Source of the DNA: a virus
Reading direction: 5' to 3' (one strand)
IMG/VR virus record: IMGVR_UViG_3300025536_000022
Location: 1 to 44,518 of that record
DNA: 44,518 bases
The notes under the pieces: model-generated
Databases searched by the model: none
Told to the model about the DNA's origin: nothing
What the model saw: only the letters and a program-made list of their open reading frames with translations
In this document: one piece after another, positions 9,109 to 16,400 of the stretch
Numbering within the stretch: position 1 is the stretch's first letter
How the letters are laid out: each line of letters begins with the position of its first letter
Position numbers and translations under genes: made by a program

Positions 9109-9750
9109 TTATATGTATTGAAAATTTAAATTATCTTTATGTCTGCTTTGTTTTTTGCAGTAACGTACAATTGACGATGAACTACAACCAAAATACTTAG
9201 CGGCATCTTTTACACAATCAAAAACAATATCATTACAAGACACCTTTACTCTATTGTGTAATCTTGGAATTCCCTTCATTGAGACAGAAATTTTCATAAC
9301 AGTTTCTTCGGGCATTTTAAAGCCCTTATTCCAAGGAATCATGCCTTTACAACGCAAACTTGTTTTTAGTCTATGTTCTTTACTCATTTTTTTTCCTCTA
9401 TGAGAGATAGACATTTTTAATCTAGTTTCAGAAGAAACAATTCTGCCTTTAGCTCCTTCGCCTCCGTCAGTCATGTTTAATAAGTTACAACCTTGAGATT
9501 TAAAATATTTAATAAACTCTATTTCTTTAGTATTTAATTCATCTTCACTACAGTATTCCAATACTTCAAATAATGGCTGAATCCCTTTACTTAAATATTT
9601 GTTTATAAACTTCTGTATTGGCGTTTTGTTTTTTAGTTTCGCAAAGGCCAAATGTGTATTAAATCTTTTAACTCCTACACTTGATTGACCTATATATCGA
9701 ATTTCAAAAGTTACAGGACTTTTAATACAATAAATAAAATTGTTATTCAT
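9109..9750 (-). CDS. GIY-YIG homing endonuclease with NUMOD motifs, 213 aa
   Basis: The start at 9750 (MNNNFIYCIKSP) is chosen because the GIY-YIG domain begins there. An upstream in-frame extension to 9861 would lie inside the preceding gene. The catalytic domain shows FIYCIKS (GIY position) and IRYIGQS (YIG), then helices to about residue 95. NUMOD3-like DNA-binding repeats follow (SSETRLKMSISHRGKKMS, MPEETVMKISVSMKG), then a NUMOD1-like C-terminal helix-turn-helix (VKDAAKYFGCSSSSIVRYCKK). The start overlaps the stop of the upstream ejection gene in ATGAATAA, and the stop is 2 nt before the giant protein gene. It is a free-standing selfish endonuclease with no virion role expected. Confidence 0.9.
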   Translation of the reverse strand: MNNNFIYCIKSPVTFEIRYIGQSSVGVKRFNTHLAFAKLKNKTPIQKFINKYLSKGIQPLFEVLEYCSEDELNTKEIEFIKYFKSQGCNLLNMTDGGEGAKGRIVSSETRLKMSISHRGKKMSKEHRLKTSLRCKGMIPWNKGFKMPEETVMKISVSMKGIPRLHNRVKVSCNDIVFDCVKDAAKYFGCSSSSIVRYCKKQSRHKDNLNFQYI

Positions 9751-11263
9751 AAGTACCGGTCGTTTCATTCCAAGTATATGTAATGCCATTTTGAACGACT
9801 GTCTTTGGCCTTGTGTCTGTTTCTTTTCCTGTTTTTGCTTGATTGGCCATTTGTGAAGCATTTTTTAAGCCCATTTGTTTAGCAAACTTGTAAGCGTCTT
9901 TTTCAGTCAAATAAACAATCTCAGTTTTATTTTGAGCACCTTTGTTTACTTTCGATAAGATAAGCTCTCTGGTGGCGTCTGAGGTATTCGGATCATCAAT
10001 AATGAGTTGGTCTTCTGCGCTAAGAGTAGAACTTTTACTATCTTGATAAACTATTTCCGCAACGATTCTTCGGTTACCTAGACGATTTTTAACAACAGTG
10101 TATGAGTTTAATGCCGCATTTGTAAATGTTCGTTTTTTGTTTCCAACATAAGCTTCGACAACCGGTATTGGCTTTCCATTAATCACAGATACCGTTTTAT
10201 ATCCGTTGGCGGATGTAATTCCTTTTTCAGTGTAAGCAGGAGGGGTGGCCACAGTTTGATATTCTACCGGTTTCTTTTTCTCTGCATCTTGGTTTCTTCT
10301 ATAATTGAATTCGGCCCATTGTCTTGATTCTGGATTAACACTTTCCTCTCTACCACTTTTAGCATAAAGATTCATTGAGTTAATAAAATCATCCTTAATT
10401 GCCTTCAATCCATTAGTGTCAGTCATATTCACGCCATTTTGAACCGCAAAAGATTTTAATACATCTGTCGGTGAACCATCGGCATTATAAAATAAATCAT
10501 TGACATGCTTTTCAACCGCATTATCATTTAAAGAAGTAGTTTTAACAATTCTATCACCCTGAACAACCTGATTAACTTCTGGTTGAATTTTTGTAATGGC
10601 TTCTTTTACTAAATTCTCCTTGTCATACATTGGTTGAAAATTAAAAGTAGGCAGCCCTCTCTTAATTTGCTCATAGTCCTGAACATCTAAAACGTCTATT
10701 TTCCCGTCATTGTTTTTATCAGTAAAAGCAACAACAGGCATTCCTAAATCATCAAGTTCAAGAACATAGTTTTCAAAACCATTTTGGAATATTTTTTCGT
10801 AATCCGGATTTCTGTGTAATTTTTTATTCAATACACCTTGTCTATAAGAAACATCCTGATTTGTATAAAAATCAGTTACCATTTTCAAATTCTCAGGTAA
10901 ATTGGCAATATTTTGAGCCTTTAGTTGAGCTCGTAATTTTTCATCATCCGTTGCTTTTGGATCCTCTAAAATTTGAATTATCGGACCGTATTCATTTAAT
11001 GCTTTCTGAATTAATTTACCTTGAACTTCATTTAATGAGCGAGAACCGGTATCATAATTCTTGATATTTTTAACAATCTTCTCTCTTAAATCGGATTTTT
11101 TCTTATCCGCTTTTTCCTTTTCTTCTTTCTGAATAGCATCAATAGCTCTTTTTTCAGCGCGGCGTTGAAAGTTAACCTGCTCTATATTTGCTAAATCATC
11201 TGTAACACTTCCATTAAGAGGAGTTAGTTTATTGTATGCTGCATAATTACCAGGAGAAGCCAT
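9743..11263 (-). CDS. Ejection/cargo protein 2 with EF-hand-like loop, 506 aa
   Basis: This 506-residue, highly charged, mostly helical protein holds the middle position of the three-gene ejection set (small, medium, giant), as in T7 gp14-gp15-gp16; the analogy is by position and size only. The N-terminal third (residues 30-70) is a Lys/Glu-rich helix. A calcium-loop-like motif DKNNDGKIDVLD lies near residues 185-196. The C-terminal 60 residues are rich in Lys, Gln and Thr. It begins 2 nt after the upstream cargo gene, and its stop overlaps the homing endonuclease start. A function as a DNA-delivery or internal virion protein is inferred from context. Confidence 0.7.
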   Translation of the reverse strand: MASPGNYAAYNKLTPLNGSVTDDLANIEQVNFQRRAEKRAIDAIQKEEKEKADKKKSDLREKIVKNIKNYDTGSRSLNEVQGKLIQKALNEYGPIIQILEDPKATDDEKLRAQLKAQNIANLPENLKMVTDFYTNQDVSYRQGVLNKKLHRNPDYEKIFQNGFENYVLELDDLGMPVVAFTDKNNDGKIDVLDVQDYEQIKRGLPTFNFQPMYDKENLVKEAITKIQPEVNQVVQGDRIVKTTSLNDNAVEKHVNDLFYNADGSPTDVLKSFAVQNGVNMTDTNGLKAIKDDFINSMNLYAKSGREESVNPESRQWAEFNYRRNQDAEKKKPVEYQTVATPPAYTEKGITSANGYKTVSVINGKPIPVVEAYVGNKKRTFTNAALNSYTVVKNRLGNRRIVAEIVYQDSKSSTLSAEDQLIIDDPNTSDATRELILSKVNKGAQNKTEIVYLTEKDAYKFAKQMGLKNASQMANQAKTGKETDTRPKTVVQNGITYTWNETTGTYE

Positions 11264-11265
11264 GA

Positions 11266-11886
11266 TTAAAAACCGTTATTTGGATTATAGATAGTTGGGA
11301 TTATAGCTGATGGAGTGGAAGAATAAGGTACCGTTCCGGCCGGTTGAAGTTTATTGTTTATACCTGAAACTTTTGGCAATCCTTTTGAAAAATCAATGTT
11401 ATTGGCGCCATAAACTAATGAAGAAGTTAATCCTCTCATTCCATTCCAAGTATCTTGTCTTCCTACTTCAAGTAAATTTCCGATACCTGCTAAATCTGCA
11501 TTATCTCGGTTTTCTTGAATATTTCTTTTTGCTACTTCATCACCGGCAATAGCATAATTTCTATTTTGAACTTGTTGATCAAGCCCAATTTGAATGTCTT
11601 TATTAATGCGATTTGTTGCCGCTTGTATTTTAGGAATATTACCAAAAATTGCTCTTGAATCATACCCAGATAATACATCAAGCATAGTTGCCGAAGTTAC
11701 TGATGAAGCTTCTTTCAAAGCATCGGAACCTACCGTACTTATTTGCATGTTTTCATACGGATTACTTAAATCTTGACGTTTAAAATTATTCAAAGCGTCT
11801 TGAGCTTTCTCCGTGTTTTTAATACCTTGATAGGTTTGATATCCAGCAAGTCCTATACTTAATGCGGTTGTAGTTACAGCGGCCAT
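11266..11886 (-). CDS. Small ejection/internal virion protein, 206 aa
   Basis: The N-terminus (AVTTTALSIGLAGYQTYQGI) is a Gly/Ala-rich hydrophobic helix followed by a short basic/amphipathic stretch. This is typical of the small internal virion protein that precedes larger ejection proteins in short-tailed phages. The rest is Asn/Gln-rich with no recognised enzyme motif. It is the first gene of the 11886-to-1436 block, with a TATATTTG promoter element about 25 bp upstream. It could insert in the host envelope during DNA entry; this is inference. Confidence 0.7.
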   Translation of the reverse strand: MAAVTTTALSIGLAGYQTYQGIKNTEKAQDALNNFKRQDLSNPYENMQISTVGSDALKEASSVTSATMLDVLSGYDSRAIFGNIPKIQAATNRINKDIQIGLDQQVQNRNYAIAGDEVAKRNIQENRDNADLAGIGNLLEVGRQDTWNGMRGLTSSLVYGANNIDFSKGLPKVSGINNKLQPAGTVPYSSTPSAIIPTIYNPNNGF

Positions 11887-11911
11887 GATAAATGATATTA
11901 AGAATACAATA

Positions 11912-11919
11912 CAAATATA
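11912..11919 (-). promoter_or_regulatory. Promoter -7 element TATATTTG for the ejection-protein block
   Basis: The complement of 11912-11919 is TATATTTG, an exact TAnnTTTG match. It lies 26 bp upstream of the ATG at 11886 and diverges from the tRNA promoter. No clear -33 TTG was seen. Confidence 0.65.
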
Positions 11920-11928
11920 ATATTATTA

Positions 11929-11960
11929 TTGTATTTTGTTTGATTATTTTTTTACATTTG
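11929..11960 (+). promoter_or_regulatory. Promoter for the tRNA array (TTG N21 TACATTTG)
   Basis: A -33 TTG at 11929-11931 is followed after 21 bp by TACATTTG at 11953-11960. This fits the Bacteroidota consensus and spacing. The first base of the tRNA is at 11968, so transcription should start at or within a few bases of the mature tRNA 5' end. Confidence 0.75.
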
Positions 11961-11967
11961 CACAAAT

Positions 11968-12040
11968 CGTAGGATAGAGCAGTTGGTAGCTCGCCGGGCT
12001 CATAACTCGGAGGTCGCGGGTTCGAATCCCGCTCCTGCAA
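11968..12040 (+). tRNA. Initiator-type tRNA-fMet (CAT)
   Basis: It folds as a standard 73-nt tRNA: acceptor CGTAGGA/TCCTGCA, D stem GAGC/GCTC, anticodon arm CCGGG-CTCATAA-CTCGG, T arm GCGGG-TTCGAAT-CCCGC, discriminator A. The anticodon is CAT. Three bacterial initiator marks are visible: the unpaired C1-A72 end, the A11-U24 pair in the D stem, and G29-G30-G31 in the anticodon stem (paired with C-U-C, so one G-U instead of G-C). CCA is not encoded. It is the first product of a promoter that begins almost at its 5' end. Initiator rather than elongator Met or Ile2 is favoured by C1-A72. Confidence 0.88.
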
Positions 12041-12054
12041 CAAACTTTAAAGGA

Positions 12055-12155
12055 AACCGGATGGCGTATATCCGCACAGTCTCAGATGGTATCAAAAGAC
12101 TAAGTAGTGAAATTCTACGACTTAGGAAGTACAGGTTCGAATCCTGTTCCGGTGG
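12055..12155 (+). ncRNA. Aberrant tRNA-like element A, 101 nt
   Basis: It has a normal T arm (ACAGG-TTCGAAT-CCTGT, 12131-12147) and an acceptor helix AACCGGA/TCCGGTG (12055-12061 with 12148-12154) with only the terminal pair mismatched. Between them lies too much RNA for a standard tRNA: a hairpin GCG...CGC (12064-12075), a D-arm-like GTCT...AGAC with a GG in the loop, and a long hairpin built on AAGT/ACTT and GTAG/CTAC whose 7-nt loop TGAAATT lacks U33. No convincing anticodon can be assigned. It could be a degenerate class II tRNA, a tRNA carrying an insertion, or a tRNA mimic. Confidence 0.55.
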
Positions 12156-12225
12156 CAAACTTTAGAAAGTGTAGATAAACAATATCTCAGCAAAAAATAG
12201 TGACAGCTCGGAAAGACGGCAAATA

Positions 12226-12306
12226 GGGGAAGTAGCTCAGGAGTTTACTCAATGGTTAGAGCGGTGGTTTACCACAAGGTCAGCGGTTCGAATCCGTTCT
12301 TCCCCA
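12226..12306 (+). ncRNA. Aberrant tRNA-like element B, 81 nt
   Basis: The acceptor GGGGAAG/CTTCCCC (7 perfect pairs) and T arm AGCGG-TTCGAAT-CCGTT are intact. The D arm GCTC...GAGC has a 20-nt loop instead of about 8, because a 12-nt insertion duplicates CTCA. The anticodon position is occupied by GTGG-TTTA-CCAC, a hairpin with a 4-nt loop rather than the required 5-bp stem and 7-nt loop, so no anticodon is available. It ends 8 nt before the convergent stop of the GNAT-like gene. It is either a decayed tRNA or a tRNA-like RNA not used in decoding. Confidence 0.6.
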
Positions 12307-12313
12307 CAATTTT

Positions 12314-12724
12314 CTACAAAAAAATAAACATTTCATCTACAGTTTTACTTCCAGAAATAAAACCTGATTTTTTGTAATGCTCAATTAAACTTTTGTTTTT
12401 TACTACAGTGTAAACATACTTTTTACCGCATGATTTCGCTACTCTACACAATTCACTTATCAAAATTAGAATAGCGTCTTCACGATCAGTTTTGATTTTA
12501 TAATCAAAATTTGAAATGATAAACTCATTCCAGGCAATTGCACTATTTGTCAAATAAACAAATCCTGCAACTATCGGGATACCTTCTTTCTCTACCATTA
12601 ATCCGCCACGACCATTTTCCGGAAGGAAGTCTTTGGGCGGCGCCTCCCAGCCAGGCCATTTTGACCACCATTCAACAAGATACTTGTCGTAATCATTCTC
12701 ATTTAAAGCTCTTACTGTAAACAT
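12314..12724 (-). CDS. GNAT-like acetyltransferase, 136 aa
   Basis: This short single-domain protein has a GNAT-type layout. The N-terminal strand-helix is FTVRALNENDYDKYLVEWW. A beta strand with VAGFVYL is followed by a long helix (EDAILILISELCRVAKSCG). The C-terminal IEHYKKSGF resembles the usual Y-x-x-x-GF end of the fold. The acetyl-CoA Q/RxxGxG/A loop is weak, so catalysis is not certain. Its ATG overlaps the stop of the upstream gene by 1 nt (TAATG), so it is the last gene of the neck/tail operon. Similar small acetyltransferases often follow tail genes in phages; the target is unknown. Confidence 0.6.
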   Translation of the reverse strand: MFTVRALNENDYDKYLVEWWSKWPGWEAPPKDFLPENGRGGLMVEKEGIPIVAGFVYLTNSAIAWNEFIISNFDYKIKTDREDAILILISELCRVAKSCGKKYVYTVVKNKSLIEHYKKSGFISGSKTVDEMFIFL

Positions 12725-13449
12725 TAGACGTATGATTTAACTGCATTAGTAGTAATAGCAAATATTTCAGCGTCACCATCATCATTATTTTCAAGTTCAA
12801 CCTCTAAATAATTTCCTCTTATTTCCCCGCCTTCGATTCTAAAGTCTTTTTTACAAAAACAAAAAAGTCCATTTGTTGGTGCATTAATAATCGTATCAAC
12901 CGTAACTACATTCCCTTGTAAATTGATAATTCTACCTATCAACTGCTCTGCAGAACCATTTAATTGATACAAATTATCATTAATTGATATCATGTTTCCA
13001 ATATTCGCAAAAGTTATTGCATTCAATGATGAACCAAGTATAACACCAACACCATGAACAGCATTACCATTGTAATCGGAACTGTCTTCATTTTTTCTTG
13101 TAAATGCAAACCATCTACTTTCTCTACGATTAAATTCAGACGCAGCAATACTTCCTTCTGTGTAATTGGTATTTAGACTGGCCTCCCATGGTCTATCACC
13201 TTCTATTACCAAGTTTTTAAATATCTTGTCATCAGAAGGGGAATCATTAAATATTGTTCTAACCTTTGAAGAATATTTAACTCCGTAAAAAGTATTTCGC
13301 ACAGGGTTACTTTCGTCATTGTGCAAGTATAGTTGACCGTCTTTTATGGTAAAAAAACGATTGTTTAATCGGGTCATCCAATCAGGAATAAAAGAATGAA
13401 ACGATGTCCATCCTTTCACACGTTCTGAGTATGATAAATTATCTTCCAT
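12724..13449 (-). CDS. Tail nozzle partner / C-terminal muzzle-like protein, 241 aa
   Basis: The start at 13449 (MEDNLSYSERVKGWTSF) lies 5 nt after the stop of the giant nozzle gene; a longer frame to 13506 would overlap that gene. The motifs YSERVKGWTSFHSFIPDW, NRFFTIKDGQLYLHN and RNTFYG resemble a segment found in tail nozzle (muzzle/stabilization) proteins of crAss-like and related Bacteroidota phages, recalled from family knowledge rather than a search. The middle part has alternating beta-strand text and the C-terminus a small beta region. It probably forms the distal tail with the 1525-residue upstream product. It may correspond to a piece that is fused to the larger protein in some relatives. 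Confidence 0.65.
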   Translation of the reverse strand: MEDNLSYSERVKGWTSFHSFIPDWMTRLNNRFFTIKDGQLYLHNDESNPVRNTFYGVKYSSKVRTIFNDSPSDDKIFKNLVIEGDRPWEASLNTNYTEGSIAASEFNRRESRWFAFTRKNEDSSDYNGNAVHGVGVILGSSLNAITFANIGNMISINDNLYQLNGSAEQLIGRIINLQGNVVTVDTIINAPTNGLFCFCKKDFRIEGGEIRGNYLEVELENNDDGDAEIFAITTNAVKSYV

Positions 13450-13454
13450 AGCTA

Positions 13455-16400
13455 TTAAATTGGTGAAGAACAAGTTCCAACATCTGTTACAGACGTACCG
13501 TTCCAATACAAATAGTAATACAGTGAACTATCTGAACTTAAATACATATCCGAATACCAACCAGGAGAAGCCGGTATAGTTCCTGCTGAATCAAACCATA
13601 TTTGAGTAACTAGACTAAACCAATCAGAAGACGAGTAAGGTGCAACATTTACATAAATGTTTCTCGGACCGACCGGCGCCGAACCACATACCCAAGAAGA
13701 AGCCATTGATTTAGCTGCAGCAAAATAAAATAATTCCGGTGTTTCAATTTCAGTATATATTGAAAATGCTAATGTTGCAAAAGCAGAACAACCATTCTGA
13801 GTTACCTTATAAGTTATAGAATCCTCTGTTGCAGAACTACCATCATTTTCATAGGTTATTGTATTGTTTTCGTTTAAAGTTGCTGTTCCATGAGCCGGGC
13901 CGTCAACAATTGAAACTGTAAAATCATCACCAACAACATCATTTGCCAATACATTTACGGTAATAGTTCTTCCTGTCAACACAAAAATGAAATCATCAAA
14001 TAAAACCGGTTTTTTATCTTCGTAATCCCAAATCAAATAAAGTTTTTCTTCATCTGTAGTTTTGCTAAATAGAAAGTTACCATAAAAGATATTTTCAATC
14101 TGGCTCACGCTAAGCCAAACCGCGAGAGACTTTATTGTTTCAATATCATCTTCGGTATATGTATTCTCTGAAATTAAATAACCAATCCTGTTACATTGAT
14201 CTAATGAAAAATCAGCAGTATCAGTTAACTCTTTTAGAGTTTCCATTCTAACAATACTCCCTCTTGCTGGGAATTTCCCTTGTCCTTCTGTACCTGTTTC
14301 AACTAAGAATCTTGATACATAATTTTCAGAAAACAAAACCAAATCAGGATAATATGAACTATCAGACCATTTGTATCTAGTCGTTATGGTTTTAGCCAAA
14401 TCCTCGGTGCCGCCAAGAACTACGCTAACAACTGTCAACGGAACACTAACTGGGCAAAGATTCAAAATGCTATAGCTTATCGCTCCATTAACCGGCGTAA
14501 TAGTTACAATAGCCTGTGTTGCAAGAATATTATCTCTTGCAATAGTTATGAAACCTTCACCAGTGACATTCGATTCAGGATAGATATCGCCATCAAATTC
14601 GACAGTGATAGTTGCATTTCCTTGAGTTATATTGTACTGTAATACAAAATCACCTAAAACTTCATTCAAGTTGAAATTATAAACAAATTGACCTATCTGA
14701 TTAAACTTGTTTACTACGGCTCCACATCCAACATTATAAATACGAACAGGCTCAGAACCAATTGAAATAAAGTATTGTTGATGATAAGGATCAAAGCCTC
14801 CAATTTTCTTAGAATTTGGTCTTGAAATAAAAGTATCTCTAAACCAATCACGAAGCCCATTGATAATTGGTTCTACGCCATCAATAGACAATCTTTGAAT
14901 GATTCCTTTTCTCGGATTAGCATAATAAATTTGATAGTCATTTTCAGCAAAACTTTCCGGCGCCGTTCCGATTCCATTCTCTCCAAGATAAGTCCTTTGT
15001 TCACCTAAAATAATATCAGAAGTAACTAGACTTTCACTACCATCGGCCTCAGTAACAGCTCTTTTTTCGAACAAAATTTTTGAAGCCTTTTCTTCTTGCA
15101 AAACTAAAATATCATTATCTCTAGCATGTAACTTTTGAATACTTCCATATTGCTTATCTAAATCCTTGGAAATATTTTTAGACAAGTTAAATTCATTCAA
15201 TCCATTAGTATTTGTGCCTTCAATAAACTTATCACCGTGAATTATTGATGATTTTCTATGGATTTGCTTATACTCCTCAATCATAGATAGAGACGGCCGT
15301 AAATCTACATTCAAATAATTAGTATTGAATCCGTCTCTAACCTTGTAACTCTCAACTCCATTTCCTTGTGCGTAACAATTGAAAAAATCAACATCAATGA
15401 TAGCCGGTGTAAAACTGCTTATATTTTGATTTTGTACATTTCCGGAATGATTCCCATTATTTATTTCAAAACTTTGAGGCGTTTCGTAAAACAATTTGCT
15501 AGTAGCTTGCTTAGGCTTTGTTTCAAAAACATAAAAACCAGTACTGCTTCTAACTACAATTTTAGCGTACACACGACCTTTTCTGTCTCGGCTTCCGCCA
15601 GTTTCCAGTCCAATTACTTTTAAAAATAATTTGCCGGACGGATTGGGCGTAAAAATAGGGTTACCTAAAGATGTGCTAACACTTCCTCTAACAAGGGAAA
15701 GCTGCGGCCCATAATTTCTAACATCACCGGCGCTGTTTGTTATAAATAAATTCTGGCCAATGATATTTTCATTGAACCATTCTTCAATGTTTGCATAATT
15801 CCTTTGTGCATAATGAATAACATCATAGATGTTATGACGCCATCCGGAATCGTATTTAAACGTGCTGTCAAGGTACAAGCTGATTGATGAACCTTGAGCT
15901 ACACTTAACTCTATTGGTCCGGGTAAGACAGAAAATAAATCTAAATAGGCAATAGGTCTATTATCAGAAGAAGCTTTTGCTTCACCGCTATTAACCGAGT
16001 AATTATCAAAATCCATTGAAAAACCTTCCGGTCTAATCTTCATGTAAAAACCAGCTTCTTCTTTAATCTCATTACCATTTTCATCAATATTATCAGGAAT
16101 GAAATCTTTCAACTGCTCTTTAATTTCAAGAATTTTTACTTCGACCGGATCGATTAATGGGTCAGGGCCTTTTTTCACAATTAAAATATCCCCAACTTTT
16201 ACCTTATCTTTATTTTCAGCCTCAAGTTTTGCCCAAACATAAAAGTCTTCATTGTAGAATCTATTAACATAAATTGTCTGATAAAGCAATGGTTGTGTTT
16301 TTACACAAACTCTTAAACGTTTTGCCCAAAATGGCGCCGGACTATTCAAAGTAAGTCTCAATTTATTTTTAAAAATTGAGTATAATTGTGGTATATGAAT

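Noticed and set aside
11819-12165. Short frames over the tRNA array on both strands
   Set aside because: They translate tRNA sequence (for example through the CAT anticodon arm) and have no independent support.
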